From Sphingobium sp. (lineage in GTDB: Bacteria; Pseudomonadota; Alphaproteobacteria; Sphingomonadales; Sphingomonadaceae): DNA of 45,472 bases. Shown here one piece after another: positions 1-9,086 of this stretch. Made by a program: the position numbers and the translations under genes. Numbering within the stretch: position 1 is the first letter of the stretch; each line of letters starts with the position of its first letter. Location: NCBI GenBank assembly GCA_023266575.1, contig JAHFPV010000021.1, positions 1 to 45,472 of the forward strand, given 5' to 3'. The notes under the pieces are model-generated. The model worked only from the letters and a program-made list of their open reading frames with translations, made no database searches and had not been told where the DNA came from.

Positions 1-2
1 TC

Positions 3-59
3 CTGCCGTGGAACTGGAAGGCAGCTCAGCAGCAGGTGGCCGAGGAACTCGCCGCCTGA
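3..59 (+). CDS. IS66-like transposase, C-terminal tail (cut by window edge)
   Basis: The first bases read in frame as LPWNWKAAQQQVAEELAA followed by TGA at 57-59. A Leu-Pro-Trp-Asn-Trp motif close to the C-terminus is typical of IS66-family transposases, where it ends the large transposase ORF (TnpC). Only 18 residues are visible, so this rests on one motif. IS66 right ends normally finish with a sequence like CGCTTAC some tens of bases after the stop; GGATGCGTAC near 105-114 is a weak match and no end is firmly placed. If correct, a mobile element borders the glycan/secretion locus on its left. An unrelated protein ending in this motif cannot be excluded. Confidence 0.5.
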   Translation: MPWNWKAAQQQVAEELAA

Positions 60-328
60 ACCATCGTCAACGGGGCGACCTGGTTACGGGAGCGCCGCGG
101 CTGCTATCGGATGCGTACCTTCAGTACGACATGCGGGAAATCATATTAGGTAAGCGCAACGAGAGACGTCGTGTCGCCGCCCGCGACCATCGCTCTCACC
201 GTCCAGCAAATGCGGGTATGAATAAGCCCGCAATCACGCGGGCTTATTCATAGGCAATCAGTGTATCCAGCGTCGAGCGCTGTACAGACCAGCCCGGTCA
301 ACTCTGATCATAGAGTTGCTGCTATGGA
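60..328. other. Intergenic stretch after the transposase tail
   Basis: No convincing gene is seen here. It holds what may be the right end of the IS66-like element and a strong hairpin at 217-252 (listed separately). The open frame running through 8-253 lacks a ribosome-binding site and family resemblance. The 3' end of the reverse beta-helix/RTX gene follows at 329. Confidence 0.5.
217..252. terminator. Strong bidirectional hairpin terminator
   Basis: A perfect 15-bp stem (arm TATGAATAAGCCCGC, 217-231; complementary arm 238-252) closes a 6-nt loop. The stem has a GC-rich core and AT-rich ends, so transcripts in either direction carry a stem with an A/U-rich flank. It probably stops the reverse transcript of the 807-aa RTX gene about 80 bp past its stop codon, and any read-through from the element on the left. 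No long uninterrupted T-run follows, so efficiency is uncertain. Confidence 0.65.
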
Positions 329-2752
329 TCAACCGACCAGTATTTCGTCCAGCGCATAGGCTTTCTTGACACCGGCCAGGGTGGCGAATGTGTAGGATTG
401 ACCGCCGAGCGTCGCGATGATGTCCAGGCCGTCGGCGCCAAGATGGCTGGAGAACGTTACCGCAGGATTATCCTGCCGAATGTCACTGACGTCGATATGG
501 TCCTTGCGGAACTCGAAATCACCAATCGTGTCGTGCCCGTCACCCAGCGATTGAAACGTAAACGTGTCCGCGCCGCCCTTGCCATAAAGCAGATCATCGC
601 CGCCGCCGCCAGCGATGACATCATTGCCACCATTGCCGACAATCTGGTTGGCAAGGCTGTTGCCGATGACGCTCGTCGCTTGCTTGGTGTTGACGATGAC
701 ATTTTCGACATTGGTGTCGATCGCATAGCTCGTCCGGTAGAGCAGAACGGTATCGGTGCCCTGATTGGCATGTTCGATGACATAATCACCCACCTTGTTG
801 ATGGCATAATTATCGTCGCCCTTGCCACCGCGCAGGATGGCCGAGCCATCGCCCGATATCTTGTCGGCAGTGTCCGCACCGATGAAACTGTTGACCTGCT
901 TGTCAAAGCTCACCTTATAGGTGGCGGTCGCGCCTTTCGACGCGCTGCCGGCGTCCTGCATGTCGAAATCGGCGGCGGTCAGGCTATTCATGTCCCTGTT
1001 GTCGAGGATGATCTGGCGCCCCCCGGACAAGGTGACCACCGTGTCCTGACCGACCTGCTGCATCGCCCCTTTCAGCGCATTGAAGCTCGCAAATTCATCC
1101 CCTGCCAGATGAACAATGTCGCCTGCGCTAAAGTCGGTGATGCGGGTTAGCGCGTCCGTCTTGCCCACCAGGAATATGTCATTGCCCGCGCCGCCGGTCA
1201 GCAGATTATTGCCCGCGCCGCCAATCAGCACATCAGCGCCGACATTGCCGCGGATGATATTATTACCGTCATTGCCAATGCCCACGGAACCTTCCGTCCG
1301 GGTCATTTCCAGATTTTCGCTATGATCGGGCATCACCATATAGCGCGATGTCGCAACGATGGTGTCGATGCCGCCACCTGCCTTTTCCACGACCTTGGCC
1401 GCTTCGATATTGCTGACGATGTATCTGTCGTCACCCAGTCCGCCGGCAAGCGTCCCGCTTTTGAACATCAACAGGTCGTTGCCGTCCGTGCCCTGGTTGA
1501 CGGCAACGCGGCCCGTTTCACCGCCTTCTGCCCATTTCGGCCCCGATTCGGCGGGCTTCGAGGGCGCTGGTTCAGGCACGTTCGGCACCTGGGGAGCGGC
1601 TGGCGTTTCGGGCACGCTCGGTGTTTCAGGCACGCTCGGCGTTTCGGGGACGCTGGGCGCTGGCGTCGTCGTCTCGCCAGCCAATTTGTCGAGAACGTCC
1701 TGCAAGCTGCCCAAAATGCCCGTCGTCGCGGCGGTGACCGTCGCTACCGCATTTTCGGAGAAGGTCACGGTGTCGCTGCCGGCTTCGATGAACAGCGTTT
1801 TCGTATCGCGCGTGATGAAATTGTCCGTCACGCTGATGTTGTGGCTGGTGAAGGTGCCATATTTGGTTGCAGCCGAATTGCCGACCAGAACGGCGGTGTA
1901 ATAGCCTTGGGCCGCTTCGAGATAATTGCCCGTCGCAACCGAATCGACCGCGCCACGAAAGGCGAGGGGGCGTTTGCCGACATCTTCTACACGGTTGCCG
2001 ACCACGGTGACATCCGATGCCTGGAACGCTTCATAACCCTCAAGCATCTTGTAATTATAGGAGGTCCAGCCGCCAACCGATATGCCGTCCGCCGTTACGC
2101 CATGAACGTAATTGTTGGAAATCAGAATGTCGGACGAGCCGCCCTTGGCGAAGATCGCAGCGCTGGTGCCCGTGTTGCCGCTGACGTCATTATGGGAAAT
2201 GACGCCGTGGATGATCGACATGAAGTCGATGCCTTCGTCAATGCCGCCCGTGATGACATTGTTGGTGACGACGACATTGGAGCCGCCATTCGCCTTTACG
2301 CCATCCTGCACAACATTATCGATCACGTTATTCTTAATAACGATATTCTTGATGGTGTCGGTATAGTCATTCCCGTTCTGGCTGAACTGGATGCCGTTCT
2401 TGCCGCCAGTGATGTGAAAGCCGTCGACAACGAAATTCTCCGTTCCCCCGCCGCCGATCGTCGCCAGCGTGTCGCTTTTGGCCGTGATATGGGCGGCTTG
2501 CGGGCCGTCTGCGGAAATCAGCCAGATGGGCGCGCTGTCGGTTCCGCTGACATTGCGCGGGATCGAGACATTTTCGACATAGTCGCCAGCCTTGACCATG
2601 ATGGCGGTGCCGGGCGTTGCGGCATCGACGGCTGCCTGAATCGACGTGAAGGGTTTTTCAGCCGATCCGTTCGGCTTTCCCCTGTAGCTCGCGTCCCCAT
2701 CGACCCACATTATTTTCGTGGGCGTGACGTCGCCCCAGAGATCTTCAGTCAT
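329..2752 (-). CDS. Beta-helix plus RTX calcium-binding protein, probable type I secretion substrate
   Basis: This 807-aa protein has no Sec signal. Residues about 15-345 form a right-handed parallel beta-helix domain with a DUF1565-like start (WVDGDAS, then GTAIMVKAGDYVENV) and many short Asn/Asp/Gly/Val turns. A proline-rich linker (about 362-403) contains PETPSV repeats. Residues 420-807 are RTX-like, with GGxGxD-type nonapeptides such as GGLGDD and GGAGND, and a tail ending KKAYALDEILVG. That order resembles secreted alginate epimerases and lyases, but the AlgE DPHE catalytic motif was not seen, so the enzymatic activity is unknown. The beta-helix is closely related to that of the gene at 21574-22809. 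The start is supported by GGGAGA about 10 bases upstream. Export by the ABC/HlyD pair at 16865-19987 is inferred. Confidence 0.85.
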   Translation of the reverse strand: MTEDLWGDVTPTKIMWVDGDASYRGKPNGSAEKPFTSIQAAVDAATPGTAIMVKAGDYVENVSIPRNVSGTDSAPIWLISADGPQAAHITAKSDTLATIGGGGTENFVVDGFHITGGKNGIQFSQNGNDYTDTIKNIVIKNNVIDNVVQDGVKANGGSNVVVTNNVITGGIDEGIDFMSIIHGVISHNDVSGNTGTSAAIFAKGGSSDILISNNYVHGVTADGISVGGWTSYNYKMLEGYEAFQASDVTVVGNRVEDVGKRPLAFRGAVDSVATGNYLEAAQGYYTAVLVGNSAATKYGTFTSHNISVTDNFITRDTKTLFIEAGSDTVTFSENAVATVTAATTGILGSLQDVLDKLAGETTTPAPSVPETPSVPETPSVPETPAAPQVPNVPEPAPSKPAESGPKWAEGGETGRVAVNQGTDGNDLLMFKSGTLAGGLGDDRYIVSNIEAAKVVEKAGGGIDTIVATSRYMVMPDHSENLEMTRTEGSVGIGNDGNNIIRGNVGADVLIGGAGNNLLTGGAGNDIFLVGKTDALTRITDFSAGDIVHLAGDEFASFNALKGAMQQVGQDTVVTLSGGRQIILDNRDMNSLTAADFDMQDAGSASKGATATYKVSFDKQVNSFIGADTADKISGDGSAILRGGKGDDNYAINKVGDYVIEHANQGTDTVLLYRTSYAIDTNVENVIVNTKQATSVIGNSLANQIVGNGGNDVIAGGGGDDLLYGKGGADTFTFQSLGDGHDTIGDFEFRKDHIDVSDIRQDNPAVTFSSHLGADGLDIIATLGGQSYTFATLAGVKKAYALDEILVG
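1603..1656 (-). repeat. Three tandem 18-bp units encoding PETPSV-type linker
   Basis: Three consecutive 18-bp units (the first reads GCGTTTCGGGCACGCTCG on the forward strand), differing at a few positions, encode a Pro-Glu-Thr-Pro-Ser-Val hexapeptide repeat in the linker between the beta-helix and RTX parts of the 807-aa protein. The in-frame period suggests that linker length could vary between strains by slippage or recombination. Confidence 0.8.
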
Positions 2753-2901
2753 GAAAAATTTCTCCCGCTGTCAGGAACAGATAGGGGAGAGCGACTGAAC
2801 GTCGTGTAATATGGTAGAGTTAACTACGCATTAGCTATAAAAATGTTTTGCGGCCATCCGTTATTGCTTGTGATGCCGAATGGTGTCTAAATATCTACAG
2901 T

Positions 2902-2927
2902 ATATCCATGGCAATTGCCATGGATAT
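2902..2927. promoter_or_regulatory. Perfect 26-bp palindrome between the two RTX genes
   Basis: The half-site ATATCCATGGCAA is followed directly by its exact reverse complement, giving a gapless 26-bp palindrome in an AT-rich 260-bp gap. It lies about 150 bp upstream of the start of the 807-aa gene and about 85 bp downstream of the stop of the 1245-aa gene, both on the reverse strand. It could be an operator for the first or a transcription-end structure for the second. The absence of a loop or T-run favours a protein-binding site. Confidence 0.5.
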
Positions 2928-3012
2928 TGTGTTGTTCGATTGAATGGCAGATTGTCGGCCATGATGGTCATGTGGACCTCAGGCAATCACATGGACGCGC
3001 ATCATCACGCCA

Positions 3013-6000
3013 TCATAAAATGATATAGTCGGCGCTGCTGAGCGCGGTGATGTTCAGGATCTGAAAACTGTTCTGGATGCTGTTGTCCGCCGTTGCGATG
3101 GTCCATAGCTGACTGGCACCATTATAGGTCAGTGTCGCACCAGGGCCATAGCCTGCAAATTCCAGCCTGTCGCCGGTGGCCAACCCGGCCCCTTCGAAAT
3201 CGGCGATTATGTCGCCTTGAACCAAACCGACCTTGAACTGGAACGTGTCCTCGCCCAGTCCGCCATAAAGTGTGTCAGCACCGCCATCGCCCGAAATCTT
3301 GTCCCGTCCGCCGCCGCCATAGATGATGTCGTCGTCGGCCCCGCCGGATATGACATCATTGCCGTTACCGCCGGTCAATATATCCCGACCCTTCCCGCCG
3401 GTAAGCCGGTCGGAGCCGGAACCCAGCGTGATGACGTCGTCGCCCGATCCCGCCGAATAGTTGATGGTTTCAAAGCCGCTAATCTGCGTGCCATCGGCCA
3501 GCGTAACGATCACCCCGGCCTGTTCCTGTAGCGAAAGATCGACATTTTGCGCTTCGCTGAACTGCGAACGGTTGAGCGCCAGCGTATCCTTGCCCGTGCC
3601 GCCGATCAGCATCAGGTCGGGATCATTGCTGGTCACGATGTCATCGCCCCCGCCCGCGTCGATCCAGTCGAATCCGCGACTGCCGTCGATCTTGTCGATG
3701 CCATTGCCGCCCCAGATGACATCGTCGCCATTGCCGCCATAGATCAGATCGTCGCCATCCATGCCTTCGATCACATCATTGCCGTCACCAGCCGAAATCT
3801 GATCCGCATAGGCGCCGCCGCGCAGCATGTCCGACCCGCTGCCGCTGGCAATCTGTAGCACTTCGACATTGACGATGCGGGTGCCGTCGAACAGTTCCAG
3901 GATCGGGCTGTTATTGGCGTTGGACGAACTTGTGTAGCTGATGTCGACGAACATGTCGGCGGTGGCGGTCGACCGGTCGAGATAGATAGTATCGATGTTA
4001 TGGCCGCCGTCTATCAACCCGTCGGCATCATAGCTAAGCAAAAGATCCTTGCCGTCGCCGCCGCGCATCACGTCGCGGCCTGCGCCGCCGTCCAATATAT
4101 CGTCGCCCGCTTCTCCTGTCAGGCGATCGTTGCCGACGCCACCATAGAGGCTGTCATTGTCAGCGCCGCCGTCCAGCTCGTCATTGCCGACCCCACCGAA
4201 CAGATCATCGTCCCCGGCCCCACCACGCAAGGTGTCGTTGCCGCTATTGCCGTAGAGCCGGTTGCGGCCCGCACTGCCGCTGATCGAGGTGTCCTGTTCG
4301 CGCAGCGTGTAGACATCCTCGATCGAACTGGTGCCGATTTTGTACACGGACGCATTGCGGGTCAGGATGACCGCGTCTTGGCCGCCACCTGTCGCTTCGA
4401 TCGCCTGGTCGTTCCGGTCGTCGAACACATAGATGTCGTCGCCCAGCCCGCCATGCATGATGTCCGCACCGCGCTGGCCGCTGATATAATCCGCCGTCGC
4501 ATGGCCCGACCGGTCGCCATAAAGAATGTCATTGCCTGACTTGCCGATAATCTGGTCGCGCGCCACGGCGATGCCGCCATCGACGCCGCCGACAAAGCCA
4601 TATTGTTCGGGATCATAGGTGGCGAGCGGATCGAAGGCGGCGTTGCCACCCAGGTCATAGGTGGTGGCTGCGGGCGCATTGGTGAAGAGCGCCTTGCCCT
4701 TGAAGATATTGTCGGCGAAGCTGATATCGTCGGAAAAGCCGGTCAGCCCCCTGGGGATATATTGTTCCGCAACGCCATAGAGGCTGGTCCCGGCCGCCCG
4801 CGCGACATTGGAAATATTGACCGTGTTGAACAGATTGTCGGTGACCAGAACATCCTGCGCGCCCTGCAACAGCAGCGAGGTCGGATAATCGATGGCGGTA
4901 TTGCCGCTCACCACGGCATGTTTCACTTCATAATCAACGAAATGCGCGCCGTCCCCGTCCGCGCCAACTTCGATCGGCAGATAGGCGATGCCGGTGGGGC
5001 CGCCCACCTTGATCGCCGGACCTTCGGTCGAACCGATCACATTGTTGCGGATTTCGATGAACGTCGAGCCGCCCTTCACCGTGATGGCCGAATCGCCGGT
5101 ATAATCGCGCCCGTCCAACTCGTCCCATTCATCCTTGGCCGTGATTTCGTCGATGACATTGCCCTGGATCAGCAGCTTTGACGTGCCGACAAAATCGATG
5201 CCCTGTTCATGTGCGCCGATGATGCTGTTATTGATGATCTGGACGCCAAAGCTTTGGGCGATGTGGATCGCGTCGATGCCCCAATCGGTGAAAACATTGT
5301 TGATGAGCAGGATGTTTTCGACTTTGTCGCCCGCATAACCATCCTGATAGGCAGCGTTGGCACCGAAATTGCGGCTGACAAGATTGACGCCATAGGTGCC
5401 GATCGTGTCCGATCCCTGCACCGCAAAGCCATCAATGACCCAATTGCCGACACCCCGGCCGGAAATGGCGCTGGTTTCGGCGACAGCGGGCGGCGCGATG
5501 ACCGCCGCGCCCTGGCCATCGGCGGAAATCAACCGGATGGGGGCGTCGGTGCTGCCATCGACGGTCAGGTTCAGCGCTTCATTATAGGTTCCGGCGCGCA
5601 CCATGATGTCGGTGCCCGGTCCAGCATTGTCGATTGCGTGCTGGATGGTGGCGAAGGGCGATTCGGCGCTGCCGGTCCCGGCTGCGTCGTCCCCGGTCGT
5701 CGCCACCCACAATATGGTGGTGGCGGGCGGCGCTTCGCTGAAGATGATCGTGTCCTGCGCGGCCTTGATAGTGATGTCGATGGATTTTTGAAAGGTGAAG
5801 CCGGTCGAATCCTCGACCTTGACCACGACGGTGCGTTGCGTGCCAGCACGAACGTCCAGCGCGCTGTTCACGACCAGCTGGTCGCCAACGATGGCGAAGG
5901 CGCCGCCTGCATCGTCGACCAGGGAGTAGACATGGGTGTCGCCCTTGTCAGGATCGTCCACGAACAGTTCGCCCACCGGCGTGCCGATCTCCGAAAATTC

Positions 6001-6750
6001 ATTCACCCATGTGGTGTGCAGGCTCAGGTCCAGCGGCGCGTCGGGCGTGTCGTTAACATCGACGCGGAAAATGATCTGCGCCCGGTTGGGTCCGTCGGAG
6101 GCAAAGATGGTCAGGTTGAACCAGTTGGAAAAGTCCTGTGGCATCTGGCCCGAAAAGGTCAGCGTCGCGGGATCGAAGCTCAACCAACTGTTGACGTCAG
6201 TCCCCACGCCCCCGCTGAAGGTCAATATGCTGTCAGGGTCATAAAACAGGTCCGCCGCCGGGATCGTCACCGAAAAGAAACTGTCCTCCTCAACCACCAG
6301 GTTGGGCAGGGTTCCCACGACGCAGGGGCGTTCGGACACAGTCAGGTTGAAAGCGAGCGTCGCGCTGCTCGACTGATCGCTGGCGTTCAGAAATATCCTG
6401 TAGTCATGATGGCCATCCGTCGGACCACGACCGCTGAACGTCATCGTATCCGACGAAAAGGTCAGCCAGTCGGGCAAGGCGGACCCGTCCGACAGAGTGG
6501 CGCTGTAGGTCAGCGGGTCGCCATCTGGATCGATGAAGAAAGTGGCAGGTATGACGAGCGAATAGAGCGTATTCTGACCCGTCAGCTGATCATCTATCGT
6601 GCCGTTGACGAGAGGCGGGCTGTTATCGGGCGGCGGTGGCGAATCGCCTTCCGGCTCCCCCGTGCCTGTCTCGGTGCTGGTTTCGCCATCCTGTTCAGCG
6701 ACATAGTCGGGCGGGACAATATCGAATTCAAATTGCCCGTCTGTCGTCAT
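3013..6750 (-). CDS. Large cadherin-like, beta-helix and RTX secreted protein
   Basis: This 1245-aa protein lacks a Sec signal. After a Pro/Glu-rich start it has three cadherin/dystroglycan-like modules (roughly 46-140, 141-235 and 236-330; segments such as FFIDPDGDPLTYSA and PDKGDTHVYSL). A beta-helix of the same type as its neighbours follows (about 345-710, opening with WVATTGDDAAGTG). Residues about 725-1245 carry dense RTX nonapeptides (GGAGDDDLFGGVGNDELDGG and others) and a serralysin-like C-terminal domain (GEDTFQFK, GDIIADFEG). It resembles giant calcium-dependent surface or glycan-binding proteins exported by type I systems. Its beta-helix is more divergent than the other two. Enzymatic function is unknown. 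It is on the same strand as the 807-aa gene, 260 bp apart, so separate transcripts are possible. Confidence 0.85.
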   Translation of the reverse strand: MTTDGQFEFDIVPPDYVAEQDGETSTETGTGEPEGDSPPPPDNSPPLVNGTIDDQLTGQNTLYSLVIPATFFIDPDGDPLTYSATLSDGSALPDWLTFSSDTMTFSGRGPTDGHHDYRIFLNASDQSSSATLAFNLTVSERPCVVGTLPNLVVEEDSFFSVTIPAADLFYDPDSILTFSGGVGTDVNSWLSFDPATLTFSGQMPQDFSNWFNLTIFASDGPNRAQIIFRVDVNDTPDAPLDLSLHTTWVNEFSEIGTPVGELFVDDPDKGDTHVYSLVDDAGGAFAIVGDQLVVNSALDVRAGTQRTVVVKVEDSTGFTFQKSIDITIKAAQDTIIFSEAPPATTILWVATTGDDAAGTGSAESPFATIQHAIDNAGPGTDIMVRAGTYNEALNLTVDGSTDAPIRLISADGQGAAVIAPPAVAETSAISGRGVGNWVIDGFAVQGSDTIGTYGVNLVSRNFGANAAYQDGYAGDKVENILLINNVFTDWGIDAIHIAQSFGVQIINNSIIGAHEQGIDFVGTSKLLIQGNVIDEITAKDEWDELDGRDYTGDSAITVKGGSTFIEIRNNVIGSTEGPAIKVGGPTGIAYLPIEVGADGDGAHFVDYEVKHAVVSGNTAIDYPTSLLLQGAQDVLVTDNLFNTVNISNVARAAGTSLYGVAEQYIPRGLTGFSDDISFADNIFKGKALFTNAPAATTYDLGGNAAFDPLATYDPEQYGFVGGVDGGIAVARDQIIGKSGNDILYGDRSGHATADYISGQRGADIMHGGLGDDIYVFDDRNDQAIEATGGGQDAVILTRNASVYKIGTSSIEDVYTLREQDTSISGSAGRNRLYGNSGNDTLRGGAGDDDLFGGVGNDELDGGADNDSLYGGVGNDRLTGEAGDDILDGGAGRDVMRGGDGKDLLLSYDADGLIDGGHNIDTIYLDRSTATADMFVDISYTSSSNANNSPILELFDGTRIVNVEVLQIASGSGSDMLRGGAYADQISAGDGNDVIEGMDGDDLIYGGNGDDVIWGGNGIDKIDGSRGFDWIDAGGGDDIVTSNDPDLMLIGGTGKDTLALNRSQFSEAQNVDLSLQEQAGVIVTLADGTQISGFETINYSAGSGDDVITLGSGSDRLTGGKGRDILTGGNGNDVISGGADDDIIYGGGGRDKISGDGGADTLYGGLGEDTFQFKVGLVQGDIIADFEGAGLATGDRLEFAGYGPGATLTYNGASQLWTIATADNSIQNSFQILNITALSSADYIIL

Positions 6751-7220
6751 GCCTGTCTATCCCATCTGGATTTTAAACCGAATGAGGCGCAAATGCCTCT
6801 AATCGCTTTATTTTCTTGCACAGGATGTCCTTTCCAGACCTCTGGAAAGCGGCGACATTTCTCTTGCCAAAAAAGGCTAATCAAAGGTTAAGACCAACGC
6901 AAGTGCAGCAAAATCTGTTCGTCGCAAAAACGTCATTATACTGTCCTGTATTGATACGGGTCGGCCGCTCTTTCGCTTCCGCGACATCGGCCGACTGATA
7001 TTATCTGTTTGGATTTTCGTGGATTTTTGTATGAAAAATGCGTTCGCTACGGCCCTTTGGCAGGGGCGGGCAATACTTTGTCCCGCTTGTTCGTGCTCGG
7101 CACGCATATCCGCGCAGTTGCCATGGTGCGCCGCGACATCTTATGGCAAAGGGTGACGACGGCGCGCGGAGCCGGGCCGGATCAAGGCACGCACGCGGAA
7201 CCAGCGGGACGGTGGGGGCT
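6751..7220. other. Divergent promoter region between RTX gene and glycan gene set
   Basis: This gap separates the reverse 1245-aa RTX gene from the forward acyltransferase gene, so both promoters should lie here. The part from about 6780 to 7030 is noticeably AT-rich. An inverted repeat, CTTTCCAG / CTGGAAAG with a 4-nt spacer, occupies 6830-6849 and could be an operator for the reverse gene. No promoter hexamers were convincing enough to list, and the reading frames crossing it show no recognisable protein. Confidence 0.5.
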
Positions 7221-9086
7221 ATGATCAAGTATCGCCAGGACATTGACGGACTGCGTTCGCTCGCAATTCTGCCCGTGCTATTCTTTCATTTGGGTGCGAT
7301 CCGCCTGTTCCCCGGCGGCTTCGTGGGCGTCGACGTGTTTTTCGTGATCTCCGGTTATCTGATCACGAAGATCATATATGACGACCTGTCCAACGGCCGA
7401 TACAGCATTGCGCGCTTCTACGAACGCCGCATCCGGCGCATCGTCCCTGCGCTGATCCCGGTCTATCTGTTCGTGTGCATTGGCGCCCTGCTGCTCTATT
7501 TTCCGAGCGAAGGACGGGAGATCGGGCGAACGGTGGTCAGTTCGATCTTCTTCGTGTCGAACATATTATTCTACGCAAAATCCGGTTATTTCGATGCCGG
7601 GGCCAAGACATCGCCACTGCTGCACACCTGGTCGCTGTCGGTGGAAGAGCAATTCTACATCGTCCTGCCGCTCCTGCTGGTGCTGATCCTGCGCTTTGGC
7701 TTTACCGTCCAGCGCTATGTGTTCGTGGCCCTTACGATCATCAGCTTCGGGGCGTCGGTCGTGATGGTCAAGCTTCAGCCCGAAGCCGCCTTTTACCTGC
7801 TGCCTTTCAGGGCGTGGGAGCTGATGCTGGGATCGTTGATCTCGATTGGCGTTGTGCCTGTCATCCGCAGCCGGCGGCTGGCTGAAATCGTCGCGGGCGG
7901 CGGGCTGTTGCTCATCATCGGATCGATCCTGTTCATTTCGGAAAAAATGCCCTTTCCCGGCCTCTTGGCGGCGCCTGCCTGCCTTGGTGCGGCGGCGCTG
8001 ATCCATGCCGGGGGCAGTTTCCCGACGCTCTCGTCCCGCCTGCTGTCCCTGGCACCGGCGCGCTTTGTCGGCCTGATATCCTATTCGCTCTATATCTGGC
8101 ATTGGCCGATCATCGTATTCTATGCGTCACGGACCGGCGAACTCGACAGGGTCGACAAGCTGATCCTGCTGGCCATCATCACCGCGCTTGCCATCCTGTC
8201 ATGGCGGTATGTCGAACGGCCCTTCCGCAAGCCCCATGGAGCCGATTCCCGCATGGGGCATGTCTATGGCTGGGCGGCCGCCAGCTTTGTGGCCGTGACG
8301 GCGCTGGCATTGCTGATCGCCCCGGCGCGCCAGGCGATGTGGCCGGATTATGCCGTTCCCGAACAGATATTGGCCTTCCAGACGCCGCCGCGCGCCGACA
8401 TGCGTAACGGCAGCTGTTTCATCGCCAGCGGCGCTGGTGCGCAGGATTTTGATGCGGCCCAATGCCTGTCGCTGCGCGTCGGCGCGCGCAATGTCCTGCT
8501 GATCGGGGACAGCCATGCGGCGCATCTCTATAGCGGACTGACCGAGGCATTTCCCGACGTCCATTTCCTTCAGGCCAATGCGTCAGGCTGTATGCCGCTG
8601 GGCCGATTTGCCGGACCGGAGCGATGCACGACAGTCATCAGTAAGGCGTTCGACTTCGTTGCCGCCCATGGCGGGCAGCTTGATGGCGTCATCATTTCGG
8701 CTCGCTGGAAAAAGGGTGATGCGCGGCGCATCGGCGAAACCATCGCGCGGATCGGGTCGGGCGTACCCGTCACAGTGGTCGGCCCCAGCGTCGAATATCG
8801 ACTGCCCCTGCCCAAAATCCTGGCGCAGGCTTGGCCTGATGACAGTGGCGCATCATCGGGCCGTTTCCGGGGCGAGCCGGGACCGGGGCTGGACAAGGCG
8901 ATGCGGGCGGCGGTCGAGGGTGCCGGCGCGCGCTATATTTCGATGGAGCAGGCCATCTGTCCGGGCGGCACATGCCGTGTATGGGCGGGCAAGCATATTC
9001 CCCTTCAATTTGACGAAGGCCATCTGACCACGCAGGCATCGCGCCTGATCGTCGCGCAGGTCGCCCCGCAATTCTGGTTCCGATGA
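7221..9086 (+). CDS. Membrane O-acyltransferase with C-terminal SGNH domain (OafA/YrhL type)
   Basis: About 621 aa. The N-terminal part (1-370) is an acyltransferase family 3 membrane domain beginning YRQDIDGLRSLAILPV, with FFVISGYLI and the RRIRRIVPAL segment and about ten hydrophobic helices. The C-terminal part is an SGNH hydrolase-like domain, with the GDSHAAH block containing the nucleophile serine and a late EGHLT block containing the Asp/Glu-His pair. Such proteins move acetyl or other acyl groups from the cytoplasm onto periplasmic glycans. An in-frame open region extends to 7038, but the ATG at 7221 has a G-rich ribosome-binding site (GGTGGGGG) and matches the conserved family start. 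It overlaps the next gene by 4 bases (ATGA), implying coupled translation. Confidence 0.9.
   Translation: MIKYRQDIDGLRSLAILPVLFFHLGAIRLFPGGFVGVDVFFVISGYLITKIIYDDLSNGRYSIARFYERRIRRIVPALIPVYLFVCIGALLLYFPSEGREIGRTVVSSIFFVSNILFYAKSGYFDAGAKTSPLLHTWSLSVEEQFYIVLPLLLVLILRFGFTVQRYVFVALTIISFGASVVMVKLQPEAAFYLLPFRAWELMLGSLISIGVVPVIRSRRLAEIVAGGGLLLIIGSILFISEKMPFPGLLAAPACLGAAALIHAGGSFPTLSSRLLSLAPARFVGLISYSLYIWHWPIIVFYASRTGELDRVDKLILLAIITALAILSWRYVERPFRKPHGADSRMGHVYGWAAASFVAVTALALLIAPARQAMWPDYAVPEQILAFQTPPRADMRNGSCFIASGAGAQDFDAAQCLSLRVGARNVLLIGDSHAAHLYSGLTEAFPDVHFLQANASGCMPLGRFAGPERCTTVISKAFDFVAAHGGQLDGVIISARWKKGDARRIGETIARIGSGVPVTVVGPSVEYRLPLPKILAQAWPDDSGASSGRFRGEPGPGLDKAMRAAVEGAGARYISMEQAICPGGTCRVWAGKHIPLQFDEGHLTTQASRLIVAQVAPQFWFR

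Noticed and set aside
329-2752. Calling the beta-helix/RTX protein an alginate C5-epimerase
   Set aside because: The architecture is similar, but the DPHE catalytic motif of AlgE-type epimerases is not present, and no alginate genes are nearby.
398-2809. Long forward open frames (for example 398-1150 and 1322-2809) opposite the 807-aa RTX gene
   Set aside because: They are antisense shadows of a high-GC coding region, lack ribosome-binding sites and family signatures, and the reverse frame has clear beta-helix and RTX motifs.
5209-6891. 560-codon forward frame opposite the 1245-aa RTX gene
   Set aside because: Its composition is that of an antisense frame (many His/Arg/Gly/Asp, no domains); the reverse strand encodes cadherin-like and beta-helix modules.
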